In this document: positions 13,475 to 24,776 of the stretch, piece after piece | How the letters are laid out: each line of letters starts with the position of its first letter | How positions within the stretch are numbered: position 1 is the first letter of the stretch | Source: Lucifuga dentata | Taxonomy: Eukaryota > Chordata > Actinopteri > Ophidiiformes > Bythitidae | Length of the DNA stretch: 64,000 nt | Reading direction: 5' to 3' | Assembly: GCA_014773175.1 (NCBI GenBank) | Contig: VXCM01000709.1 | Span: 164,177 to 228,176 of the forward strand | The notes under the pieces: model-generated | Databases searched by the model: none | Seen by the model: only the letters and a program-made list of their open reading frames with translations | What the model was told of the DNA's origin: nothing | Translations under genes and position numbers: made by a program

Positions 13475-16400
13475 TTAAGGATGAAATAAGTTGCTGTGTA
13501 AAAAAACACACCCAAATCTGTAGAGTAATCTAGCATACCAGTGCACATCTGATGTTTGTCTTTGTAAGGAGTGGTACTCTTTAATGTCTGTTCTAAGAGC
13601 TGCACTCAGATTGTCTTGTTTGATCGGAATGTCATTATTCACATATATACCTGCTTTGTGAAGGACCAAAGTGCTCCCAGGCAATGTAGGCTTAGTGCAA
13701 GTTGTTTTATTCTCTGTGCTCTCCTGTTCCTCTTTGGTCTCCCCCCAAAGTAACTGGGTGACTGAGTAGAGGAGTCGAAGAGGTCCAAACGCCCAGTGTG
13801 CAAGTCTGTGGTCCTCCATCAGTGCATAGCTGGATGCCAGCACCCCATCAACAAACAAAGTTCCATCCTCTGTCAAAGGTGCATAGACCCCTACACTCTC
13901 CTCGACTGAAACTGAGATGATTCGAGATGGACGCACTCCAGCTCCTGCTGTATGAATAAGAACATAGTCTCCTTTCTTGGCTCTGCTTGAAAAGAGAGCC
14001 TGGTACTCACTGTGGTGGAGTTTGTCACTGGGGGATAGGAAGATCAAATGATGCGGAGTTAGGGCCACTCTTTGGCCATCTTCTGTCTCCAGAGCCAGAA
14101 GAGAAGCTCTGCTTTCCTGGTTTCGATGCAGAAACAAAAGGACTTGACTGAAGACGATGTGGCCTGTCCCAGACAGGGTCATGATTCTGTCTCCAGGAGC
14201 CAGTGATGACAGGGTCTTCTGCCCCCCTCCAGCTACAGTCACCTGGGCCCAGCCTGGGAAACAGCCACCTTTCTCCACTGCAACAGAGTGATCTGCAGGC
14301 AGATTAACACAAAAACCCAAGATGACTAAAGAGAGAGACACACGTCATTTTCACATGATAACATGAGGTGGATATGATGTAAATTGACAGTACAAGTTAA
14401 CCACATGAAAGCTTGTCCTTCTCAAACTCACCAGCTTTTACTGAGCAGTGGACATGGTATTTGGATTCATAGTGGACCCAGTCAAAGCCTGCCTCCACAG
14501 CCAGCTGAGCTAGAAGACCATACTTCTCTGTTTTTCTGTCGTCAGTGGTTATGTCCACAGCTCTGCCCTCATAGTGCAGAGAGCCAGTGGGGTGGTGACC
14601 ATCTTCATCCCAGGCCTCTGTCACACGCAAGTGTACCCCTGGCCACTGGTTCATCACAGCAATAGCCAACCTGTTCAAACAGTCCTTGCATCGCTAGCAG
14701 CAGAAAAGAGAGGAGAAGTGTATAAGCATTATTGTACAAGACACCTGCAATTATAAGCTAATATTGTACATCTTATCTCTTAGCAAAAAAAAAAAAAAGG
14801 ATTATCAATACATTTTTAATACAAATATTGTTTTTGATAACAGTCACCCACTGAAGCAAGCACCATGTAATTGGTGCATCCCATATCTCCTCGAGTGGAA
14901 GTGGCAGAGATGCTTGTGATCACTTATTAACAAGAAAATGGCATAGCTCAGGATAAATAAATAGACCACAGATTAGTCTACTGTACACCTCAGTGCACAG
15001 ACTGACGTCACTGCAACTCTGCTGAAACTTATATCAACACAAAATTGTAGTTTGTTCCTAAAACAATGTTCAGCAGTGTCGATGGCTCCCAGGTTATGTT
15101 TGTCTGTTGGCATCATCACACAGTTCCTCCTCTTCTCTGCTAAAGGCCATCTCAACCTTGCTCAAACAATCACAGTACAAAAACAAAGTTACTGTAGCCA
15201 CTTTGGTACATTCCTTGGCCTTTTCGGCATGGTGACAGAATAATCAAGGCCATTCTCTGACTTTCCAGATTGTTCCAGGCATGACTTTCTCAGTTTCACC
15301 CCTGAGACATTTGATCAGAAATGCGCAGTGACTCTTAACACCCCCGTGGGCCATAATGTTGCAAGACTGTGTCGGTATTGTCACAAAATAGCAGGCTAAA
15401 AATGATGACGTCAGCATCTGAGGTGATACACTCAGTCATTTCCTGAAAGTATTTTCATTTGTGACTTGTAATATGGCAGATCTTGTGCCTCACTTTGTAT
15501 AATTGACAAAGTAAATCTTATCTTGCAACTGAATACAAAAGAGTGCAGGCTGGGAACCAGAGAGAGAGAGAGAGAGAGAGAGAAGACAGAGTCAGGGGTG
15601 AGAAAGAGAGAGGGAGAGGGANCCAGAGAGAGAGAGAGAGAGAGAGAGAAGACAGAGTCAGGGGTGAGAAAGAGAGAGGGAGAGGGAAAGTTGGGTGAGA
15701 AGGGCCCAGTGTAGTAGAAAGCCGAGGTTGGGACTAAGGAAGAGGGCAGAGGGGAGGAATGTATGGGCACAGACTTCAGAATGTGACAGCAAGAGTGAGA
15801 AAGAGTAAGGGACAGAAAACAAACTGGGTACATTTTTCTCACATTGAAGAGAGGCGTTTCATTGTCAGAACTACAATAGCGGCTTTTCCAACGGTGGCAT
15901 TACTTCAGCAGGCGGGAATTTTGTATAGGCGACCCCTCCGAGTCTCCAAAAGACACACAAAGAGTGTCTTTCACATCTGGGCAAGAGAGGGGCACATGCA
16001 CCCATACACACACTCAACATCATTAAACTGGGTACCAGAAGGGCACACATAAAACCACAGACTTCCATCACTAAAGGAGGGGAAGGAATACAGATTCACA
16101 TCATAAACAATCACTGAGGCCTCAGCATCCAAAAGGGAACGTAACCATCTTGTCAACAAAGTGTTCATAATCAAATTCTTGCTGATTGAAAATGTTTAGT
16201 CAAAAAGTTGTCTGACCCTATTTTTACCCATCAGTGCTATCAATAAACATTGATGAATTCAAGTTTCAGAGCAAAGCCTGAATATCTCACCTGGTAAACA
16301 CACCAAGAACCAGTCATATGAATCGTTTTATTTCCAATAACAAAGACTTTGGTTAAAGATTAAAAGGAAGTGTTCCTGAAGGGGAACTCGGCCTCCTAAA

Positions 16401-17205
16401 GGGTAGTGTTGAATTACATCCTGATCTTCTTATCTCACGAAAGGGGAGGGGAAGTATGGTTAAAACTTACACACTGTGTTGACCATTTGTGTTTTAAGAG
16501 CTTTGGAAGGGAAGGTAGTTTATAGGAAAGCCAAAAAAAAAAAAAAAANAAAAAAAAAAAAAAAGAAAAGTTAATCGTGGGTTTTTCTGTTTTTTGTTTT
16601 GTTACATGTAATTTGAGGCTGTGTGCAAACTATAAACTGCTTCTCTTTGTCACATGCTTATAAATACAGTTAATCTGTCATCCAGCAGAGGGATTGCCCT
16701 GAAAATGTTCATAGGAGACCAGCAAGAGCATCCTTTAGTCAGTCTGCAGCATACTCTCTGCCCAGCCTGTTCGTTAGACTTACCATATATCACCTGGTAT
16801 CATTGGGGATAATGGACACAAGTGAATCATTCCATTAACAAAATTCGTAAAATCTAAAAGACCTGAACTTGATTAACCATGACACCTCTGCCTCACCTTA
16901 GTCATGAAGCGGTCTGCGTTGGTGTTCTCTTCATCTTTGAAGACAATGTCTGGGTTGTAGTTACACACAAGTTCATTGAAGCGCTCAGAGTTGCGTGTGA
17001 TCTTGCCCTCTGCTCTTCCACTGGCCCCAAGGTTGTTTTCAGAGAAGTTGGGGACAAACTGCTTGTAGTGCATGGCTGTGAGTTTCCTGGGCCTGGGGCG
17101 GATGCCATACCCTGGCCCTGGTCCACATCCTTGGACCTGCCATATACAAGTCCACACAGCAAGCAGGCCGAGCTGTGCCAGGAGGGCCCACCAGGACTGC
17201 TTCAT
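13475..17205 (-). CDS. dhh: Desert hedgehog, secreted morphogen precursor (3 exons, 462 aa)
   Basis: Secreted ligand for Patched, known in gonad and peripheral nerve development. Exons: 17205-16897, 14693-14432, 14292-13475 (stop TAA at 13477-13475); phases agree. The start is the ATG at 17205; an upstream in-frame TTG is not used. Residues 1-26 form a hydrophobic signal peptide, and C27 of CGPGPG is the expected palmitoylated N-terminus. The signalling domain (27-200) has [34 protein letters not shown] and the zinc/calcium ligands. The autoprocessing Hint domain starts at G200-C201 (GGCFPG), the cleavage and cholesterol-attachment site, with T269-x-x-H272. Odd points: Ser345 replaces the usual Cys of VLASCYA, and there are extra cysteines C81 and C108 in the ligand domain. 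Assignment to dhh over shh or ihh rests mainly on the lmbr1l neighbour, and partly on sequence divergence. Confidence 0.93.
14694..16896 (-). other. dhh: dhh intron 1
   Basis: A 2.2 kb intron holding a GA-rich microsatellite duplicated around N15622 and a poly-A run with N at 16549. No further exon seen. The intervening plus-strand frames are repeat translations. Confidence 0.8.
15557..15687. repeat. (GA)n block duplicated around N15622
   Basis: A 65-base block (CCAGAGAG... through AGAAGACAGAGTCAGGGGTG to GGGAGAGGGA) occurs on both sides of the N in dhh intron 1. Confidence 0.85.
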
Positions 17206-18036
17206 CTGGGAGGGTTGTAGCTCCAAGAAGTCAGTGGTGCACAGTTCCTACAGCCCAGTTCCAGGTGTGTGACAGCATGCGAATGAGGGACAAATCTCGG
17301 TCCATTCCAAATCATGGGGTATTAAAAAGGGTTAATATTTGAATAACACAAACTTAAAAATTTTATTAGCTATTGATTTAAAAATAGCTTTAGTACAGTT
17401 GTCCTGGCTAAGTCTGTAGTGTTTTGGTAATGACTCTGACCACACAGCCCAATGAATGGTCCGAACTGGGTAAAACTCAACGACCAGTCATACAAACAGT
17501 TTCTGGGGATTTGGGATCAGCTGTAACAGTAAGGAGACACAATCTGTTTAAGGTTTCTGTCAGAAGATTTCGCCAAGTATCTGCTTTAATGCCTCATTCA
17601 GTTGAGAGCTGCGAGGCATCTCCACGCGTCCTTCGGAGGTACCTGTCCTGACGCAGGTGTTTTTCGAGTCACTTACCGCTTCTCTCTGCTCGCAGTTTCT
17701 GGAAGAGACGCAGAAGTGACGCACACTTTAGCCCGACGGCTCCCTGACCTGACTCCCTGAAATGTCTAAGAACGCTCCTGTGACGCTCGCATCCTATCTG
17801 TCCATGCAGAAACGCCTCTGCTCCCGAGACTTTTTTTTTTTTTTCCTTTTCGTCCTCGTCCACTGTCTCCTGTCGCGTTTCAGCGCTCCTGGCCACCTTG
17901 CACCAGCCATTGGGTCTTATGAGCGTCCGGACAAGATTGCCCTCCCTTCCTCTGCGCGCTCCCCCTGCCACAGCACACGCCTCCGATTCAACTTTACAGA
18001 GGACATATGATTAGCTTACTTATGTTAATGCAGTAG

Positions 18037-18037
<1 letters not shown>
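17206..18037 (-). promoter_or_regulatory. dhh 5' flank: 5' UTR and candidate promoter
   Basis: Sequence upstream of the dhh ATG. From about 17.6 to 18.0 kb it becomes richer in CG dinucleotides and pyrimidine stretches than the flanks. No TATA box could be placed with confidence, and an upstream untranslated exon is possible. Confidence 0.3.

Positions 18038-18087
<50 letters not shown>
18038..18087. repeat. (AC)n microsatellite
   Basis: About 25 uninterrupted AC units upstream of dhh, likely length-polymorphic. Confidence 0.95.
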
Positions 18088-18088
<1 letters not shown>

Positions 18089-18285
18089 TGCACTTATCGC
18101 ATCATCATTTAAATGACAGACTGTTTAGCCACTTTTCCCCTTTGCAAAATTTAAACAATTCATCACTTTAGTTTATCCTTCTGAAAGCTTTGAAGCACTT
18201 GATGATTTAGGTAACAATCATTTATGGGACATAAATAAGATTTACTGTCTCCATTTTCGCCATAATTGAACATCAGACACCGCAG

Positions 18286-18316
18286 GTTTTTTTGTTTGTT
18301 TGTTTGTTTGTTTGTT
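18286..18316. repeat. (TTTG)n microsatellite
   Basis: Repeated GTTT units flanked by T runs. Confidence 0.85.
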
Positions 18317-18559
18317 TTTAGTTGTTGCTGATACAAAAAGAAAAACAAACAGTTTGAAATTATCTTGGGTTCTGAAGGCGTCTGATGGCCATTTGTGACT
18401 TTTAGTCAAATTTTCTACCCTCAGCTGTAAACCAGTTAATCAATATAATACACAGTTACAAGAACACTTAGAGTGCATACCTGTGCAAGGCTGAACGAGC
18501 CTAGACAGATTTGGGTTGTTGTTATAGCATACTGGCCTAAAAAGAGAGGCTGACAATAA

Positions 18560-18870
18560 CCGGATATAGTTACTTTATTTGTCATAACAAATACTTATTA
18601 AAATTTATCTAGATCTGGACCAAATTGTTCCTATTGATAGTCTATTATGTCTGATTTGTTCACTGAGACTGGTGTATTACTTTTGATTAAAAAAAAAATA
18701 AATCTTGGAGCCCTTATGGATCTGGATTTGCACCAGAATTCAGTAGATTCTTATATGGGACATGATCCACCCTTTCACTAAGTTTTATCAAAATTGGTTC
18801 ACAACTTTTGAGAAATCCTGCTTACAAATAAACTACAAACCAACCAAACAACAGACACTGATGAAAACCA
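18560..18870. repeat. Degenerate LINE 3'-end-like dispersed repeat
   Basis: Contains TTTTATCAAAATTGGTTCA and a tail of CAAACCAACC-type units ending in GATGAAAACC. This resembles the 3' part of common teleost RTE/Rex-type LINEs as I remember them. The exact family is not certain. Confidence 0.45.
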
Positions 18871-20624
18871 TGCCAGAAGTTGTTGAAGAAGTTGTTGACT
18901 GGGGATATATAAATTAGTTACAGGCCTAATGGCCTTGAACCAATATGCCCTCATTTCTGTTTGCTCTTCCCATCTATCAGGGTGGATCCATCATCTCTTC
19001 ACTCTCACTCTCATGACTGTCTGCTTGTGTTATTAATAAACCAGAACCAAAGGTGAGGGTCTAAGAGAGGTCAAAATGTCCATCCTTGACACATCTGCCC
19101 TACTGACTGTGACTTATAGTACTGTCTTCCTGTGTCTGAGGAATGGGCTGAAACACATGTCCCCTGAACCCATCGCACCCAAGACCTCTGCACTGGCTAT
19201 ATCAAATTATTATTTTTATCCAGCTCAGAACAATAGCTGAGAATAAGACAGTCATAAAATGTGTCAGATAATGCCAAAGAGGGAGCAGAAAAGAAAGGGG
19301 AAATGGAGAATAGTGTCTTATTTATAGGTCTGACATCTCCAATCAGTTCTGGAAGACTAAATTAATGGTGGATTAAAGGTCAAAGTTTGTCAACAATCTA
19401 TCTCTAGCTTCCTGGAAGACTTATGGACTCAGTGCGTCATGACCAGTTTCTTGACTTCAAGTCAAAGCATCTTTAACCCACTCACAACAGAGCTCGCAGT
19501 GTCTAAAATGTACTTTTCCATGTTTATCAGTGCGTATCTTGATGGTTGGCTGTGACTGTGCACCAAAGATGCTTCAATATGAAGTCACTGAACACTAATA
19601 GGTTCTTAAAAAAACTTTCCTACAAACATCTGGTTACCAGTGAATATCACCATTAAGCATATTTTTCCCCATCTAAATTACGCTTAAAATAACACCAAAA
19701 ATTCCCTTTTACACAGTGATGATGCATAGGTCAATGTTACACAGTGACCACGGAAAAGCATCTTTGTTGGGAAAGGTTCCAGAAGATCCCAGGATGTTGA
19801 AGGGAGGGGTGGCAAGGCGACGCTGCATCTTCCTGTCTTTATGATAAACATGGAAGAATGCTTGAGTCAGGCCCAAGCACACAGATGAGAGATATCAGCC
19901 ATCATGACAAATGCAGGGAATGACTCAGTCAAAAAAAGCAACAAACACTTTCATATCTACAATTACCCACATTGATGTTTCTCTTTAAAGGAATACAAGA
20001 AAGGAGATTTCCATCAGACATGAAAGGGAAAGGAAGGAAGCAAACATCTGTGGGTTGCAGTTGGAAATAAAGTAATTATTATTAGTTTTTATTTTGGTGC
20101 CTCCATCCTTCTACCTCCCCCTGCCTCCTCCTGCTCTTAACAGCTCTTTACTCCCCCATTTCAGGATGGGAGTACAAGGTTGTGTGAATGGTTGAGTTTC
20201 CTGCAAAGTCATAGCACAGAAAATGAGATCTTTCCTGCCTGGGTTAGTCTACCCTGCTTTGTTCCTTCCAAATGTGCTGTCTTGCACTTGGGCTGTGATC
20301 AAATACCTGTAAGTCATGCCCAATTTTCCTCCTTCTGTAGATGTCAGAAAAAAAACTTCAAGAACAAAAGGAATTGGTCCACAACTGGAAAATACTGGAC
20401 AACCAATGTAGAATGAGCTTAGAATTGCAAGGTCTTTTATAATTTACTGTGAAACAGCAGCAAATTTTGAAACAATGCTGGCTTTGACATGTTAAGTGTT
20501 TGTCTCGTCTCTTGGAGCTGAGTAGACACTCAGCAGGATCCACTTCCTCAGATGGAGGCCATTAGAAGGGTTTGGGGGAAAGGAAAGTCAAGGAACTGAC
20601 ACCTAACCACCTCCCTCCCCTCAG

Positions 20625-20652
<28 letters not shown>
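20625..20652. repeat. (CA)n microsatellite
   Basis: Uninterrupted CA units in intergenic sequence. Confidence 0.95.
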
Positions 20653-20658
<6 letters not shown>

Positions 20659-23510
20659 TTTCTCTCTGCCCACTGCACCTCCCATTCCACTGTCTCTCAC
20701 CCTGTTATCAGCGCAGGAAGAGGCAGGGTGGTGCGTTCTGATGTGGCTGCGTACATTGGATGATTCCTGGCTTACTGTAGCTTCATGTTGGTAGCTTCTC
20801 ACTGCGATTCACCTTAAAGAACACAGTTATCACTACATGTCTCACATGATGAGTTTAGGTGTTCCACATGCTGTGTACAATGTATACTTGAGCATGTTTC
20901 ATCCAGGTTTTAGTTGCAGTTCTCAGCTGTGATATGTTTGAAAAAAGAGCAGCAGTGAGCTGAGGCTAAGGCGATGCTGCATAAGAGTGGACAATAGACT
21001 GAGCAGGGTGGAACTTCCTGGACCCAGACAAGCAGGTCAGGAGTCAGATATGATGCTATACCTTGTTTCATGAACATTACATAAGACAGGGTATTTAAGC
21101 ATGTATTACAGAATGCACTCTACTCTGACTACTTTCAAAAGTGCTGATATTAGAGGTTTCCAGATAAAATTTATACCATGTCAAAAATACCCAGTGTAAC
21201 ACGTTAACTAAGTTACATGGGTATGATAATGATTTCTATTATGTAATGTAATACAGTCACCCTTGATGCCTCGTCACAGAGGCCTTTGCAAGTCAACGTG
21301 TGAAGCAAGTGTGCTGTGAGTGTGCATGCACGGTGGCAGACAGTTATGGCGAGTGGACGGTGAGACCCATTATCAGTTGATTAGCAAGAAGTCTCGCCTT
21401 TTCCTGTGAGTGGTTCTGTATTTGCAAGCATACAAACTGCAGAATAATAGTCCCTAATGCACTTTGGCATGTACTTCAAACAGCCGACTGTCAGGAAAGC
21501 TAATCTGTGTCTTTTTCCCCCCTTCATTCTCATGTTTTGACAATAAAGATAGCCTATCTCATCCCATTACAAGCCGCCTGTCTCTCGCCTTGTCCCTGAT
21601 ATGCCGGTCAACCAGTCCAATGGAACGCGTTACCCAATGGGACTCCTGTGACACTTCAATTGTACAGCTATCAACTCTTATATTTTGCTGCAGGGTGAGG
21701 TGCTATCCTAATGTTTCCCAATCTAAATTCAAAGTTAAGACAGATATGCAGGGTTGTTTTATGGTGTGTGTGTGTGTGTGTGTATGGTATGTTGTAATTA
21801 TTCTATAAACCAAAAAGAGCTGAAAGCTTTTTGACAAAAATAGCATCCAAATTGTCCTTTAATTTTAGTCAAAGTATTTTAACAATGAGGAAGGAAGGTT
21901 TTCCAGACTTTGAGTAGCACAATTGTGGCACTATGTTTTTATGTTTTAAGGGAATTTCACTTCAGAGAATAGGTGACAGGGCACAGTGAACAGGAAGTGT
22001 TAATATTTCTTTTTTTTTCTTTTTTTTTTTTTTTTTTTTNTTTTTTTTTTTTTTTTTTTACAGAAATAGTTAATGCTCGCTTAACATCATTTAGTAATGC
22101 TTCCTTATTGCCCTTGCCCTTCAGAAGTCTTGCCCCAAGAAAAAATAACAAATTTGACTTTAAACCACATTACTATCTTAGTCATCTCCCATGTACTGTA
22201 CATACAAGTACATACAGTACATACATAAATACATACATATATATATATATAGGTAAAAACAGATATATTCTGAGTCTGCCTGAATTTTTGTGCCCTCTGA
22301 ATCACCACCACCTACTTGTAAAAGCACTGTGGTTGCAGTTTGTTCAAATCCATCATGTAATGCAACAAATGATATCATCTCCCCTGACAAATAAAGTAAA
22401 GATGTCTTTTTGTCAGAATACAAGAATCATGGTGGACAAAACTTCTCTATCCTTAAAGTCAGTGATATCACACTAGGGTCTCTTACACATCTTATGTATG
22501 GCTTATGTGTCACTTCCTCAGTCTCCAGATGTGTAAGTAATGTTACGGCGACATTCAAGTTCATGTCCTTTTAGCAGAGGAAAAGCAATGCAAAACAAAG
22601 CCTAAACCAAATAAGCCTAATTAAAACATCCAACAGAAGAAAACAAGAAATGCAAACAAAAATCAAGCGGGAGAAATTAATCAGTCAGGACTTTCTTGAA
22701 CCAACTTCAGAAAAACGAGGAGAGGAAATGGACAATGGGCAAGGAAAATGAATGGAAGAAAGGAGGTGGGTGGGTGACGGGTACGTGAAGGAGTGAATGT
22801 GAATGGACGTCGCTCCTTCTGATTTGCAGGCGTTTTATCTAGCAGTAGCATCCGAGTGGGGAAAGCGTGGGCTATGGCTGTAGTGGCGTCTCGGCTGGCT
22901 ACTGCTGACAGACAGGCCAAAATATGGCTTTCTTCTGTTGCTGATTAAAGAATACAACAAAAGGGTGGAGGGGCACAGAGGACAGACACACTCACCACAC
23001 ACTTTCAGACTGGTCATAATGAAGTTACATTTATATAATGTAACCAACATCAAAGTAACAGTAGAGAAAAAGTCATTTTGATGTGTATCTAAAAAGACCC
23101 AAAAACTTACAAACATAACACATTTTATTGTTTTCTGGTCATAAAACAATGATGGTTACAAATTCATAAAGAAAATTTAAAATATCAGCACATTTCACAA
23201 GTAAAAAATAAACAGTTTTCTATCTTCGAGAACAACTCTAAAGATTTTCTTTTAGTGTCAACCCTGTCACATTCAACATTGTTTTTGATGACTATTATAA
23301 TCCGCTGAGTATTGATTCAACACATGATGTTCATATGGTTCCATCCCAAAATGCCCATAAATAAAGACAATAACAGTACTTAATAAAGTTGTGCTCCCAA
23401 AACCAAAAGAAATTCCCAGGCAAAGTGAAATAAGTAAACCTCAGAGTACTCCACATGACTAACCAGAGAGAACCTCACACAATAAAGAGTGCAGTGTTGG
23501 GTTTGGGAAA

Positions 23511-23526
23511 CACTGCCCCCTGCTGG
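23511..23526 (-). promoter_or_regulatory. CTCF-like motif (minus orientation)
   Basis: The minus strand reads CCAGCAGGGGGCAGTG, matching the vertebrate CTCF core CCASYAGRKGGCRS at every position. It lies between lmbr1l and dhh. Binding is not shown by sequence alone. Confidence 0.5.
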
Positions 23527-24639
23527 TCAAACCAACAGCTAAAAACCTGCTGATAACAGCAAAGGCAATCGGTGACTTGAGATCACCAAAACATTAAGAA
23601 TGAGATACAACAGATACAAAACAATGCCTGTTATCTATATATATATATATAACAAATGACAAGTGAATTATTGCATAGCAAGACAGTCACATTTACTCTG
23701 AAAAAAATACAACTATCCCAAACACTCACCTAATGTCCAAAAATCAATTTCATACACAACAGCAATAAGATGAGATGAAAAATACCACAGAAAACTCTTG
23801 CATTCTTTTTATGATTTAAGCAATTACTTTTGGTGAAACAAAAAAAAAATGCTTCTACCTGAAACATATTGCACTTCTCCCCATAAATTCTTGAGAATAA
23901 TTCACAGTTTGATTGGTCTAAGGCAGAAAGTTCCTCTTAGAGTGTCACATTGCATTCACAAAGTTTGCATAAAAACGTTTAAAGCTCTTTTATGTATAAT
24001 TCAAAGAGTAGTCTACAAATCTGCAAAAAATCTGCATAATGATAAATTATCAGAGCAAATGCTCTTCATTCTTCTACCAAACATATCTGGCTTTGCAGAG
24101 CCCCAAAACTGAGCCTATTACTCATTCTCATATTCCCTGTCTAACCCGTGGGTTACTGAATAGAAAGGGAACTCCATGCCCTACTTGCTCCTATTAAGAA
24201 CTTCCTCTTCTGAACTTACATAAAACCTCTGCAGACTAGACCACCAAATACACAAAAGTAAGATTCCCAGTCTTAAAAAAAAGTAGGAAAATAAGAGAGG
24301 GAAGCAACAGAGAACCCACTCAACCTCAGGCAGGAAGAGGAAATTATGTCATAACTACAACATATTTTTCCAAAATAACTCTGCTGACTTTCAAGTGTGC
24401 CCACAGAGCAACAATCTCTAATCGATCCACGTTTTGTGGGAGGATCGCTCTTAGTGTCCATTAACACAGGACTGCCAATATGGCCTTGATCCCTTTTCCC
24501 GTTTCACTAATAGCCATGGCTCAGGTAACCTCTTGTGCTAATACATGTCCTTGCAGTCAAATAACTGCACAGAAATGGTCCCAGATGAAATGGTCATTAA
24601 ATGCAGCTTCAAGCACTGGACAAAGTGCAAGCAGACTCC

Positions 24640-24645
24640 TTTATT
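24640..24645 (-). terminator. Candidate poly(A) signal of lmbr1l
   Basis: AATAAA on the minus strand, about 130 bases after the lmbr1l stop codon. Position is plausible for a short 3' UTR; no cleavage site can be confirmed. Confidence 0.35.
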
Positions 24646-24776
24646 CCAGTCACTTCAAATGGGGGACCTGTGCACCAATTGGCAAAGGGGCTGGATTGGA
24701 AAAGGCCTTTGAGAGATTCACATATCAGGGGCTCAGTATCCAAAGTTTAGGAAAGGCAGTGGTGAGAGGGAGAAAG

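Larger units (their letters stand above)
18088..24776. other. Intergenic between dhh 5' side and lmbr1l 3' end
   Basis: No supported coding exon. Contents: the tetranucleotide and LINE-like repeats above, CA/TG microsatellites at 20625-20652 and 21763-21783, a poly-T run with N at 22040, a perfect CTCF-like motif at 23511-23526, and the likely lmbr1l 3' UTR at the right end (minus-strand AATAAA at 24645-24640, 132 bases past the stop). dhh regulatory elements could lie here; none was identified. Confidence 0.5.

Noticed and set aside
17205..17226. Upstream in-frame start of dhh
   Set aside because: The codon at 17226 is TTG, not ATG; the ATG at 17205 begins a good signal peptide.
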